Assembly (NCBI GenBank): GCA_964523295.1
Contig: CAZGAH010000017.1
Location: 1 to 56,947, forward strand
Length of the DNA: 56,947 nt
Reading direction: 5' to 3'
Source of the DNA: CAZGAH01 sp964523295
Lineage (GTDB): Bacteria > Desulfobacterota > Desulfovibrionia > Desulfovibrionales > Desulfovibrionaceae
A program made the position numbers and the translations under genes. Under the pieces are notes generated by a model. It ran no database searches, had not been told where the DNA came from, and worked only from the letters and a program-made list of their open reading frames with translations. Below are positions 12,748 through 21,238 of the stretch, one piece after another (position 1 is the stretch's first letter; every line of letters starts with the position of its first letter).

Positions 12748-13365
12748 TCATGCCTCGTCTTTCTCCACGAGCGAATCGCCTGGCGACGGATAGTCGAACT
12801 CGGGTGCGGTTTGGAAGACGAAACTTTCGTCCGGGGGCAAGGCGTTGCGCCGGCGATAGTCCTGGTTCAGCTCGTGATAGGTTGCGGACGACGCCTGCGT
12901 TGGATCGAGGCCCAGGGCCCGGGCGGCCTGTTCGAGGTCTTCGATCCGGTCTCCGGCCTCCAGTTCGAGGAAATCCCCGAAAGGCAGGGTATCCAGGCAC
13001 ACGGTGCAGGAATACAGCCGCCAGGTTTCCCTGATTTTTTCGTAGCGAAAGGCGACGTCGTAACCCAGGGCCTGCAGCAGAGTTCGCGTGGCCTCGAAAT
13101 CGGCGACCCGGGTCTCGATTTCATCCTTTACTTTAACTCCGGGCGGACCCGGATGCCTCGGTCGGCGCTTGAGCGTAAGCGTTGCGTCACCGTCCTGACG
13201 CAGGCGCAGGAGGATATCCTGCTGCCGCAGGCTGCGCTGCGGCGTATCGAAAACGAGATTCTGCTCGAAACGACGTCCGAGGAACCCGGCCTTGGACTCG
13301 CGCAAGGAGGCTCGGACGGCATCCGGGTCGATCTGGAGAAATTTGACCTCGGCTTCCCGGGGCAT
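12748..13365 (-). CDS. CYTH domain protein (class IV adenylate cyclase/thiamine-triphosphatase-like)
   Basis: CYTH proteins form a beta-barrel tunnel that binds triphosphates; members include class IV adenylate cyclases and inorganic or thiamine triphosphatases. The N-terminal ExExK signature is visible as EAEVK at residues 4-8. Alternating charged residues follow (LLRLRQDG, LTLKRRP, VKDEIETRV), and FLELEAGD provides further tunnel acidic residues. The ATG at 13365 has an AGGAGA ribosome binding site at good spacing, and the product is 205 residues. It is downstream of cheB by 80 bases on the same strand, so it may be co-transcribed with the chemotaxis genes. Which triphosphate it handles is not evident from the sequence. 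Confidence 0.82.
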   Translation of the reverse strand: MPREAEVKFLQIDPDAVRASLRESKAGFLGRRFEQNLVFDTPQRSLRQQDILLRLRQDGDATLTLKRRPRHPGPPGVKVKDEIETRVADFEATRTLLQALGYDVAFRYEKIRETWRLYSCTVCLDTLPFGDFLELEAGDRIEDLEQAARALGLDPTQASSATYHELNQDYRRRNALPPDESFVFQTAPEFDYPSPGDSLVEKDEA

Positions 13366-13445
13366 GGAAGCATCTCCTGGAGTGCGAAGGGTGAAGGGGT
13401 GGGCGCCAGTGGGCCAGGCGACGCGCAGGGAACGTCGGCGCGGAC

Positions 13446-14541
13446 TCAGGAGGCGCAGATTCTGACCACGTTCGGGGCGATGTGCTCCAGGGGCAGCACC
13501 TTGTCCACTCCGCCCAGCTTGATCGCCTCCTGCGGCATGCCGAACACCACGCACGAGGCCTCGTCCTGGGCAATGGTATAGGCCCCGGCCTGCTTCATTT
13601 CCAACATGCCGTTGGCGCCGTCGTCGCCCATGCCGGTCATGATCACGCCCACGGCATTTTTCCCGGCGTATCGGGCGGCCGAGCGGAACAGAACGTCCAC
13701 GGACGGGCGATGACGCCGGACCAGGGGACCGTCCTTGACCTCGACGAAGTAGCGCGCGCCGCTGCGTTTGAGCAGCATATGCTTGTTGCCCGGGGCGATG
13801 AGCGCCTGGCCCCGCAGCATGGTATCGTTGTCCTCCGCCTCCTTGACCGTGATCCGGCACAGGCCGTTAAGGCGATGGGCGAAGGCTGCCGTGAAATGCT
13901 CGGGCATGTGCTGGACGATGGCGATGCCGGGGGCGTCGGCGGGCATGGATTCCAGAAAGACCCGCAAGGCCTCGGTACCGCCGGTAGAGGCGCCGACGAT
14001 GACGACCTTCTCGGTGGGAGGCAACCTTTTTCTCGGTGGTCGCCGTAACGTTAAAAAAAAAAGCCGCGGGGATGACTGCATCGGCCGAAAGTTTGGGCGC
14101 CACGTCCATCGGCGGGGCGATGCGCGCGCGTTTGACGTGCGCGCGGGATGCTGCCTTGACGGCGTCGATGATGCGGATGCGCGATTCCTCCAGAAACTGT
14201 TTGGTACCGATCTTCGGCTTCTGGATGATGTCCACGGCGCCGTATTCCAGGGCTTTGAGCGTCGTTTCCGCTCCCTGTTCGGTCAGGGTGGAGCAGATGA
14301 CCACGGGGATGGGGTGCTGGGTCATCAGTTTTTTCAGAAAGGTGATGCCGTCCATGCGCGGCATTTCCACATCCAGGGTGATGACGTCGGGGACGACCGA
14401 CTCCATGTGTTTTGCCGCAACGTACGGATCAGAGGCCGTGCCGACAACAGTGATGGCCGGGTCGGAGGCGAGCAGTTCCGCCAGGGTCTGCCTGACCATG
14501 GCGGAATCGTCGACAACAAGGACCTTGATCTTGTTTCCCAT
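13446..14541 (-). CDS. cheB: Chemotaxis response regulator methylesterase CheB, frameshifted in the linker
   Basis: CheB removes methyl groups from chemoreceptor glutamates when its receiver domain is phosphorylated by CheA. The receiver starts MGNKIKVLVVDDSAMVRQTL with the phospho-acceptor Asp in TLDVEMPRMDG. The methylesterase domain has the catalytic Ser in VGASTGG, the His in IVQHMPEHF, and the Asp in MTGMGDDGA. The two parts are in different frames. The switch falls in the linker, at or soon after a run of ten A (plus strand, 14053-14062). Removing one base there would restore a single 364-residue protein, the normal CheB length. A sequencing or assembly indel is the simplest cause; real slippage is possible. 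The start at 14541 has AGGAG upstream. The gene follows cheA by 44 bases. Confidence 0.88.
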
Positions 14542-14585
14542 ACGCTCCTCTTGCGGGTGACCTGATCTCGAACGGAGAGCGTCGC

Positions 14586-16727
14586 CTACCGGTTCTTCTC
14601 TAGCGCAGCCTGTTGCGCGATGGCAAGCTGGACCAGCCTGGGGACATCGAGAATCAGGGCCATGGTGCCGTCGCCTTTGATGGTCGCGCCGGAGATGCCT
14701 TCCACGTTCCTGTACACCCGGCCCAGGCTCTTGATAACGGTCTGGTGCTCGCCGATGACCTGATCGACGACAATGCCGACGCGCACGCCCTGGACCCCGA
14801 CAATGACGATCTGCTCGATGTGCGGCGCCTCGCCGGGGACCTCGAACCAGTTCCGGAGCCGGATGAAGGGCACAATCTCGCCACGCAGGTTGATGATCCG
14901 CTCCTTGGTTTCGGCAAGCTGGCGACGCATCAGCTCGACGCACTCCTCGACCAGGGCCAGGGGGATGACGTAGTATTCTTCGCCGACGCGGATCTGCAGC
15001 CCTTCGATGATGGCCAGCGTGAGCGGCAACTTGACGAGGATGGTCGTACCCCTGCCTCGCTCGGTCTGGATGTCGATATGGCCGCGCAGCTCGCTGATGG
15101 TGCGCTTGACGACATCCATGCCCACGCCGCGGCCGGACACGTTGGTGACGGCCTTTGCCGTGGAAAATCCCGGCTCCAGGATCAGCGCGTAGATGTCTTT
15201 GAGCGGAAGCTCGGCCACGGCGGGGATCAGGCCGCGCTCCACGGCCTTGGCCCTGATGGCGGCGACGTCGAGGCCGGCCCCGTCGTCGCTTATCCGGATG
15301 TGTACTTCGTTTCCGGAATGCTCCGCGCTCAGAACAATGACGCCTTTGACGGGTTTTCCGGCCAGGAGCCTGCCCTGAGGCATTTCGATACCGTGATCGA
15401 TGCTGTTGCGCAGCAGGTGGACGAGCGGGTCGTTGAGTCGTTCGATCACGGTCTTGTCCAGTTCGGTTTCCGCGCCGTGGGTGACGAGGTCGATTTCCTT
15501 GCCCAACTCGGCGGAAAGGTCGCGCACCAGGCGGCGAAATTTGCTGAAGGTCGTACCGATGGGCAGCATGCGGATGCCCAGCGTCGAATCCCGCAGCTCG
15601 CTGCTGAGCCGTTCCAGCTGCTCGGAGAGCGGCGTGAGCATGGGGTGCTGCAGCTGTCCAGAGAGCTGGGTAATCTGGGCCTGGACAATGACCAGCTCAC
15701 CGACAAGATCGACAAGATAATCCAGCTTGCTGGCGGCGACGCGCAGGCTGGATCCCTGTTCTGCGGAAGCCTGGGCGGTCGGCTGGCGCTTTTCCTGCAC
15801 CTGGCGCAGCACCTGCTGCTCGACCAGGGCGGACTGGACCCGCTCGGGAGTGACCAGGCCGGCCTCTGTCAGCATGTCACCCAGCAGCTTCTTTTCGTGA
15901 AGCACCTTCTGCAGTTCTTCAACGCTGATGTCGCCGCGCTCGATGAGTATTTCGCCCAGCCGCTTGCAGGCGACTTCGCCGGCCAGGCCCGGCAACGGGT
16001 CGATAACCTGCACGAGCAGCTCGCAATCGTCCTCGACAAAGAGAAAGACATTGCGGATCGTCTCCACGTCCACAGCGGCGTGCAGGACGATATCCCACCA
16101 GAGATAGCAGCTGTCCGGGCCGCAATCTTCGAGCGCGGGGATGTCCTCGGCGTGGGCACAGGCGCACCCTTCGCCCAGCGAACACAGCTCCTCGACCAGA
16201 GCGACCGGGTTGGCGCCGAAGAAAAATATGTTGTTGTGGGGCTTGAAGCGGATGCGAAAGAGTTGCGGTCCTGCCGGAGAGGGCGTCCTGGCGCGTGGCT
16301 TCGGCTCGGACTCTGCCCCGGATGCAGGTTGCGCAGGCAGCAATTGACGTATTTGCTTTACGAGTGCGCCGGATTCCTCGACAGGAACGGCCTCTCCGGT
16401 GCCCGAGGCGTCGAGCATGCGCACGATATGGTCACGCCCGCGCAGCGACAGGTCGAGCAAGGGCCTGGTGACGCCGAGTGCGCCGGTTCGCACCTGATCG
16501 AAAAGGGTCTCCAGCTCGTGCGTGAACTCGGAGACATCGTCGAAGCCGAACATGGCCCCCGAGCCCTTGATGGTGTGCATGGCCCGGAAGACGCGGTCGA
16601 TCAGGTCGCGATCGTCAGGACGGGTCTCGAGTTCGAGCAGCGCCTGCTCCAGCTCGCCGAGCAGGTCTTTAGCCTCGACAACGAAGGCCTGACGGTTGGC
16701 ATCGTCGGAGCTTGCGGACTGCATCAT
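14586..16727 (-). CDS. cheA: Chemotaxis histidine kinase CheA
   Basis: CheA couples receptor state to phosphorylation of CheY and CheB. The P1 phosphotransfer domain carries the site His in AMHTIKGSGAMFGF (about residue 50). The P3 dimerisation segment begins near residue 325, with LDYLVDLVGELVI. The P4 kinase domain shows LLRNSIDHGIE (N box), ISDDGAGLD (G1) and GRGVGMDVV (G2). The P5 CheW-like domain fills the C-terminus. Between P1 and P3 there is a segment FRIRFKPHNNIFFF typical of several CheA proteins. After it come two LGxxL-type repeats at about residues 255-305 that resemble MshEN half-motifs. The cheY-cheA-cheB order suggests one operon. No cheW or cheR is in this window. There is no membrane segment. 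Confidence 0.95.
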   Translation of the reverse strand: MMQSASSDDANRQAFVVEAKDLLGELEQALLELETRPDDRDLIDRVFRAMHTIKGSGAMFGFDDVSEFTHELETLFDQVRTGALGVTRPLLDLSLRGRDHIVRMLDASGTGEAVPVEESGALVKQIRQLLPAQPASGAESEPKPRARTPSPAGPQLFRIRFKPHNNIFFFGANPVALVEELCSLGEGCACAHAEDIPALEDCGPDSCYLWWDIVLHAAVDVETIRNVFLFVEDDCELLVQVIDPLPGLAGEVACKRLGEILIERGDISVEELQKVLHEKKLLGDMLTEAGLVTPERVQSALVEQQVLRQVQEKRQPTAQASAEQGSSLRVAASKLDYLVDLVGELVIVQAQITQLSGQLQHPMLTPLSEQLERLSSELRDSTLGIRMLPIGTTFSKFRRLVRDLSAELGKEIDLVTHGAETELDKTVIERLNDPLVHLLRNSIDHGIEMPQGRLLAGKPVKGVIVLSAEHSGNEVHIRISDDGAGLDVAAIRAKAVERGLIPAVAELPLKDIYALILEPGFSTAKAVTNVSGRGVGMDVVKRTISELRGHIDIQTERGRGTTILVKLPLTLAIIEGLQIRVGEEYYVIPLALVEECVELMRRQLAETKERIINLRGEIVPFIRLRNWFEVPGEAPHIEQIVIVGVQGVRVGIVVDQVIGEHQTVIKSLGRVYRNVEGISGATIKGDGTMALILDVPRLVQLAIAQQAALEKNR

Positions 16728-16836
16728 GACCTGAGCGCCTCGAGGGATAACGGGCAGTCAGGTCCATGAAGTCCAGGCGATGCGGTCGCAGACATGATCA
16801 TCGCTCCTGTTGCGGTCAGGCAGACGGAGGGTTCGG

Positions 16837-17199
16837 TCAGCGGATGAGCTTGTTGACCACGGCCAGAAGCTGGTCAGGTTTGAAGGGCTTGACGATCCAG
16901 CCGGTCGCCCCGGCGTCCTTGCCCTCCTGCTTCTTCGACGCCTGCGATTCCGTTGTCAGCATGACAATGGGCACGAAACGGTACGCCGGAGTTGCCCGTA
17001 CGTGCCGGATGAGCGCGATCCCGTCCATGTTGGGCATGTTGAGGTCCGTCACGATCAGATTAACCTCTCCGCGTAACTTGCCGACGGCATCTTTTCCGTC
17101 GGCGGCCTCGATGACGTTGAAGCCGGCATTTTTTAGGGTAAAGCTGACCATTTGCCGGACACTGGCCGAATCGTCAACGGTCATGATGGTTTTCGTCAT
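16837..17199 (-). CDS. cheY: Chemotaxis response regulator CheY
   Basis: This is a stand-alone receiver domain of 120 residues, as expected for a CheY that signals to the flagellar motor or acts as phosphate sink. The acidic pair is in TVDDSASVRQ, the phospho-acceptor Asp in IVTDLNMPNMDG, the conserved Thr in MLTTES, and the Lys in VKPFKPDQ. A GGGAG ribosome binding site precedes the ATG at 17199 by six bases. The gene is the first of the minus-strand chemotaxis run and lies 109 bases before cheA. Confidence 0.93.
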   Translation of the reverse strand: MTKTIMTVDDSASVRQMVSFTLKNAGFNVIEAADGKDAVGKLRGEVNLIVTDLNMPNMDGIALIRHVRATPAYRFVPIVMLTTESQASKKQEGKDAGATGWIVKPFKPDQLLAVVNKLIR

Positions 17200-17587
17200 G
17201 CTTCACTCCCGATTGTAGCATGGATAATCGTGATGATAGCCTTGTTTCAGCCTTTATATACCAGCGCTCAGCAAAAAGAAAGCAATAGGTGAGTGGGTGA
17301 AGCGGGTAATTCTCGTCCGGACATGGACCACGCTACGCAACCTGTCTCTTCAAGCAAAATGCATGTCTGTCGGCTGGCTGCTAAGGTTTCGCGCCGCGCA
17401 TGGTCCGAGCCGGCGACTGACTTGCTGGCTGGAGGGGCTGTCGTGAACGCGGCGGAAAAACAGAGTGTTGCCTCCGGAGTGCATCGGCATGGAACGGTAT
17501 TTGCTAAAATGGTCTCGGCTGCGCGCGATCGACAATACGTTGACGCAGCGAGGCACGACAGGTCGATACGAGCGGGAGGATACGAAC
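17200..17587. other. Divergent intergenic region, no gene seen
   Basis: The spacer separates the minus-strand chemotaxis operon from a plus-strand small gene and must hold promoters for both. A long plus-strand open frame runs through it from 17293, but it has no family likeness and overlaps the better-supported small gene in another frame. I see no clear promoter consensus. Confidence 0.45.
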
Positions 17588-17902
17588 ATGGCGGCGATCA
17601 GACCGGGCAGCATGGTGCAGATACGGGGATGCGGACTGGCAGGGGACGTCGTCGCCGACCTGGGGTTGGGACGCTATATCGTCACGGTGCCCTTGCTTGG
17701 CGCGGTGTGCATGCTGCGGCTCAAGGACATGCAAAGCCTTCCCGGGCATTCTCCCGAGGACCTGTACGAAGACATTCGCGGCATCAACGAGGCCGCGGCC
17801 GCCTATACCTCGCGTCTCGACGCCCATTGGGGCTCGGACGTCAGGGAACCGTCGGAGAGTGCTCCGGCAAGCCTGATCGGGCGTATTGGCAAGGTGGCCT
17901 GA
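17588..17902 (+). CDS. Hypothetical protein, 104 residues
   Basis: I do not recognise a family. The ATG at 17588 is preceded by a strong GGGAGGA ribosome binding site, which sets the start inside a longer open frame. The first 50 residues are glycine- and valine-rich (MVQIRGCGLAGDVVADLG, YIVTVPLLGAV) and could form a small beta-barrel. The second half is acidic and helical, and the C-terminus is basic. No signal peptide or membrane segment is present. It is followed by a 294-base gap and then the ATPase/GNAT gene on the same strand. No function is proposed. Confidence 0.6.
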   Translation: MAAIRPGSMVQIRGCGLAGDVVADLGLGRYIVTVPLLGAVCMLRLKDMQSLPGHSPEDLYEDIRGINEAAAAYTSRLDAHWGSDVREPSESAPASLIGRIGKVA

Positions 17903-18196
17903 ACCACCATCTGCATGCGCTCTCACAACATCTGCGGCGACGCGTCGTCGATGCGCGTGCAGAACACCCCCATCCGACCTGCCATCGCCTTGACCATCGC
18001 TCCTCCTCGTTTGTTAGGGGTAACGTGCTCAAGGGGCTGGTTGCGATAATCGCTTCTTTCATCATCGCACTGCGAAGGGGAAATTCGATATACCACTGAG
18101 TGGACTCAACCAGGCAATTCTGGCACTGTGCGCCCGTACGTTGCCTTGTCACGCCGCGGCCAGGCCGCACTCGTGGCTCAAACCCGGGAGGTCTCA
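17903..18196 (+). other. Intergenic region upstream of the ATPase/GNAT gene
   Basis: Just under 300 bases with no convincing gene. The frame of the downstream gene opens at a GTG at 18128, but that start lacks a ribosome binding site. I could not identify a promoter or terminator with confidence. Confidence 0.4.
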
Positions 18197-19687
18197 GTGC
18201 ACCTGCACGACGCTGTACACATGCATCTGCCTGCCCGCGACCAGTGGGTGGTCGTGGCCGTGGCCGCGGCCAGGGAATATGCCTTGCGCCTTGGCTTCAC
18301 CACGGAGCGCGCCCGGGGTATCTGCCTGGCCCTGGAGGAGGCAGCCATGGACGCCATCGCCTTCGGCTACGGAAGACCGAGTGACGAACTGCACATCACC
18401 CTTTCCAGAACGGGCAACGGCGTACACCTTGCCGTACGCTCCCCGGGTTTGCCCCTGGACGAGGCCTCATTGCCCCGCTACGACCCGAGCCGCCTCTCCG
18501 AGGGCGATACGACCGGACTCGGCACCCATCTCATTCGTAAATTCGTCGACCAGGTGACCTTTTCGATCACGAAAGGGGGCGGTCGCGAAATTTCCATGCT
18601 TGTTCGGCTGCCGCTCGCCACGGCCGCAAAACCAGGCGAGCCCGCGAAGGCTTCACCCGCGCGGGCCTCGGCCAACGGTCCATTCCCGGCCCAGACCCTG
18701 CGCCGTGGCGTGCCCGACGACGCCGAGGCCATCGCTCGCCTCGCCTTGAGGTCTCACGGTACCGTGCTCTTTGACGAGCGTATCTATTATCCGGCCAGTG
18801 TTCGAGAAATGCTCGCGAGCGGTGAGATGATCTCGGTCGTGGTCGAGACCGAGGGCGCGGGGATAACGGGCCACGGCGCACTGCTGCGCTGGGGCTCGGG
18901 ACTCGTGGAGCTGACCTACGGGTTCGTGGACGCCCGTTACCAAGGACGGGGCTGCTCCTGGGGACTGGCCGAGCGCCTCATCGAGACCGCCGCCGAGATC
19001 GGGATGAAAGCCGTGGTGGCCTCGGCGGTCACGAGTCACGTTCGCTCTCAGCGTTCCGCGCTCCACGCCGGGCTCAGGGAGTGCAGCCTGCTGACCTGCG
19101 CAGGCCCGGCCGCCAGGGTCTGGGGCCAGGGTGATGACCACAAGGCCGGCGCCGCCCCGGAACGTATCGCCGATCTCGTGTTGGTTCGCTGCCTTGGCGA
19201 ACCCGATCAGTCTCCGCTTTTCCTTCCGGCCCGCCACAGGCGCATGATCGAACGCATCCTGAACCATATCGGTATCGGCTGTCCCGCGGTGCCGGTCGAG
19301 GCCAGAGAGGTACAGCTGCCGGAGGCCCTTTCGCTCATGAATATCGAGACGGACTTCAAAGAGGGGTTTACCTTTGTCACCGTGGCTCAACCCGGCTACG
19401 ACGCGCCGGCCCGGGTGGAGGCCCAGATCCATGACTCCCGCGCTCAAAATATCCCGCTCACCATACTTCTCCTGCCCCTGCACAGCCAGCACACACCGGG
19501 CCTGTGCGTGGCTGCCGAAGGGCTGGGCTTTTTCTTCGCGGGCATAGGCCCCAGCCAGGATGGCCGCTTCTGCCTGGTGCTCCAGTTCCTGCACGACACG
19601 GAACCGAGGTTCGAGGCCATACAGGTGTACTCGCCTTTTGCCCACGAGTTGCTTGAGTACGTGCGCTCCTGCGCCCCGGGAGCATGA
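18197..19687 (+). CDS. RsbW-like ATPase domain fused to a GNAT acetyltransferase domain
   Basis: The N-terminal 130 residues look like an anti-sigma-factor type (RsbW/SpoIIAB-like) GHKL ATPase. LALEEAAMDAIAFGYG is the N box and GDTTGLGTHLIRKFVD is the G2 region. From about residue 170 a GNAT domain begins: LRRGVPDDAEAIARLA, then YGFVDARYQGRGCSWGLAERLI, the acetyl-CoA loop. About 150 further residues follow with no family I can name. The GTG at 18197, with GGGAGG five bases upstream, is preferred over the GTG at 18128. The stop overlaps the ATG of the MATE transporter gene (ATGA), so the two are translationally coupled. The ATPase may act as a switch kinase; a substrate for either domain cannot be assigned. 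Confidence 0.75.
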   Translation: MHLHDAVHMHLPARDQWVVVAVAAAREYALRLGFTTERARGICLALEEAAMDAIAFGYGRPSDELHITLSRTGNGVHLAVRSPGLPLDEASLPRYDPSRLSEGDTTGLGTHLIRKFVDQVTFSITKGGGREISMLVRLPLATAAKPGEPAKASPARASANGPFPAQTLRRGVPDDAEAIARLALRSHGTVLFDERIYYPASVREMLASGEMISVVVETEGAGITGHGALLRWGSGLVELTYGFVDARYQGRGCSWGLAERLIETAAEIGMKAVVASAVTSHVRSQRSALHAGLRECSLLTCAGPAARVWGQGDDHKAGAAPERIADLVLVRCLGEPDQSPLFLPARHRRMIERILNHIGIGCPAVPVEAREVQLPEALSLMNIETDFKEGFTFVTVAQPGYDAPARVEAQIHDSRAQNIPLTILLLPLHSQHTPGLCVAAEGLGFFFAGIGPSQDGRFCLVLQFLHDTEPRFEAIQVYSPFAHELLEYVRSCAPGA

Positions 19688-21045
19688 GCACTGCCATGCG
19701 CCTGGAGCATCTTCCCCCTTTGTTCAGGCTCGCCGGCCCGCTTATCCTTTCGTCCTCGTCGATCACAATAATGCAGCTCATTGACGCCCTGCTCCTGGCG
19801 CGCCACTCGAGCGAGGCTGTCGCGGCCATGGGCCCGTCGAGCCTCGCCGTCATCCTGTTCCAAGGGCTCATGTTCGGCACCGCCAGCTACGCGGGGACTT
19901 TTGTGGCCTACAACCACGGCCGCGGCGATGCACGCGGAATCCTTGCCTCCACGTGGCTCGGCATCCACACCTCCCTGCTCCTGGGGGCTCTGGCTTTGGC
20001 ATTTGCCTGGCCCGGCGCCCGGATATTCAACCACGTCGGTCACGAGCCGGAGGTGGCCCGCGGCGAAGCCGTCTATTTTCTCATCTGCATGACTGGCTCA
20101 GTCTTTCCGGTCCTGTCCAGCGCCCTGGCCGGCTGGCTGATCGGAGTCGGCCGGGCCATGATCGCGACCTGGGTCACCTTTGCCGCCCTGGCCGTCAATG
20201 CTGTGCTCGACTGGGGGCTGATTCTGGGACACTGGAACCTTCCCCGGCTGGGCATCGCGGGAGCCGCTCTCGGCACCGTAACCGCCCAGGCGGTCTCCGC
20301 AGGGCTCTTCCTGCTCCTCTTCGCGCGGGCGGGCGGCCTGTCTGCCCCCGGGATCCGTCGTCCGGATCTGCCGGAGCTGCGCCGCTTCCTGTCCCTGGCC
20401 CTGCCCATCGGGCTTCGAATCAGCGTGGAAATCGCTGCCTGGACGGTCTTCCTCGTCATCGTCGGACGGCTGGGAACCGTGGAGCTGGCGGCCTCAAGCA
20501 TCGCCTTCCGGATCAACGGCACGGCCTTCTTCCCCGCTATCGGCCTGGGCCAGGCTGCGGGCATACTCGTGGGCCACGCCCGGGGAGGGGGACGCGACCA
20601 CAAAGTACCCGCCATAGCCTGGCAGTCGCTCGGGGTCTGCGAGGCCTGGATGCTGATCATGGCGATTCTGTTCGCCGTGCTGCCCGAGGAGCTCATGGCC
20701 CTGTTTGCGGGAAGCGGCCCGGAAAGCGCCGCGATCGTCGAGACCGGGGCGCGGGTCCTCAGGTTCGTGGCCTTTTATTGCCTCTTCGACGCTGCCAACG
20801 TCATGCTCGGCTTTGTCCTCGGAGCGGCCGGCGACACCCGCTGGGTGGCCCGCGCCTACGTAGCCGGCTCCGGCGTCTTTCTCGCCCTGCTCTGGCTCAC
20901 GGACGCGTTCATGCCGAGCCTGATGGCCGAGTGGACCCTGGCAACGGGCTTCGTCCTGGCCACGGCGCTCCTCTGGCTCCTGCGCTTCCGCTCCGGCGCC
21001 TGGCGCAGGATGCAGGTCCTGCAGGAGAAGCCCGCCGCGGCCTGA
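19684..21045 (+). CDS. MATE family efflux transporter
   Basis: The 453-residue product is very hydrophobic, with about 12 membrane helices in two similar halves, as in MATE Na+- or H+-driven antiporters that expel cationic compounds. The first helix region, GPLILSSSSITIMQLIDALLL, has the typical LxxxxxxMQLIDxxLL pattern, and the GTVTAQAVSAGLFLL and FRINGTAFFPAIGLGQAAGILVG segments match the family. It overlaps the preceding ATPase/GNAT gene by four bases. That coupling suggests co-regulated production, but no substrate can be deduced. Confidence 0.88.
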   Translation: MSTAMRLEHLPPLFRLAGPLILSSSSITIMQLIDALLLARHSSEAVAAMGPSSLAVILFQGLMFGTASYAGTFVAYNHGRGDARGILASTWLGIHTSLLLGALALAFAWPGARIFNHVGHEPEVARGEAVYFLICMTGSVFPVLSSALAGWLIGVGRAMIATWVTFAALAVNAVLDWGLILGHWNLPRLGIAGAALGTVTAQAVSAGLFLLLFARAGGLSAPGIRRPDLPELRRFLSLALPIGLRISVEIAAWTVFLVIVGRLGTVELAASSIAFRINGTAFFPAIGLGQAAGILVGHARGGGRDHKVPAIAWQSLGVCEAWMLIMAILFAVLPEELMALFAGSGPESAAIVETGARVLRFVAFYCLFDAANVMLGFVLGAAGDTRWVARAYVAGSGVFLALLWLTDAFMPSLMAEWTLATGFVLATALLWLLRFRSGAWRRMQVLQEKPAAA

Positions 21046-21238
21046 CCTCCTCCTGGACCTGGCTCCCTCGCTAAGACAACCGGGGCCTGTTCCCCGGCCC
21101 GGACAGAATCGCTTTTCAATTAACGCTTGCAGTCTATACCCGACCTGCGTATGCAGATCAGGTACGCTCAGGCGGATCGGGTTTTCCGGACCGCGTCGAA
21201 TTTTTGACAGCGTAAAGACCTGAACGGTACGCAGATTG

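Noticed and set aside
17200..17260. Possible sigma-28 flagellar promoter before cheY
   Set aside because: A TAAAGGCT-like -35 exists on the minus strand, but the spacing to the GCTATCAT-like element is about 8 bases instead of 11.
17293..18099. 268-residue plus-strand open frame
   Set aside because: It overlaps the 104-residue gene that has a strong ribosome binding site, and its residue usage (many Arg, Gly, His) is that of a shadow frame.
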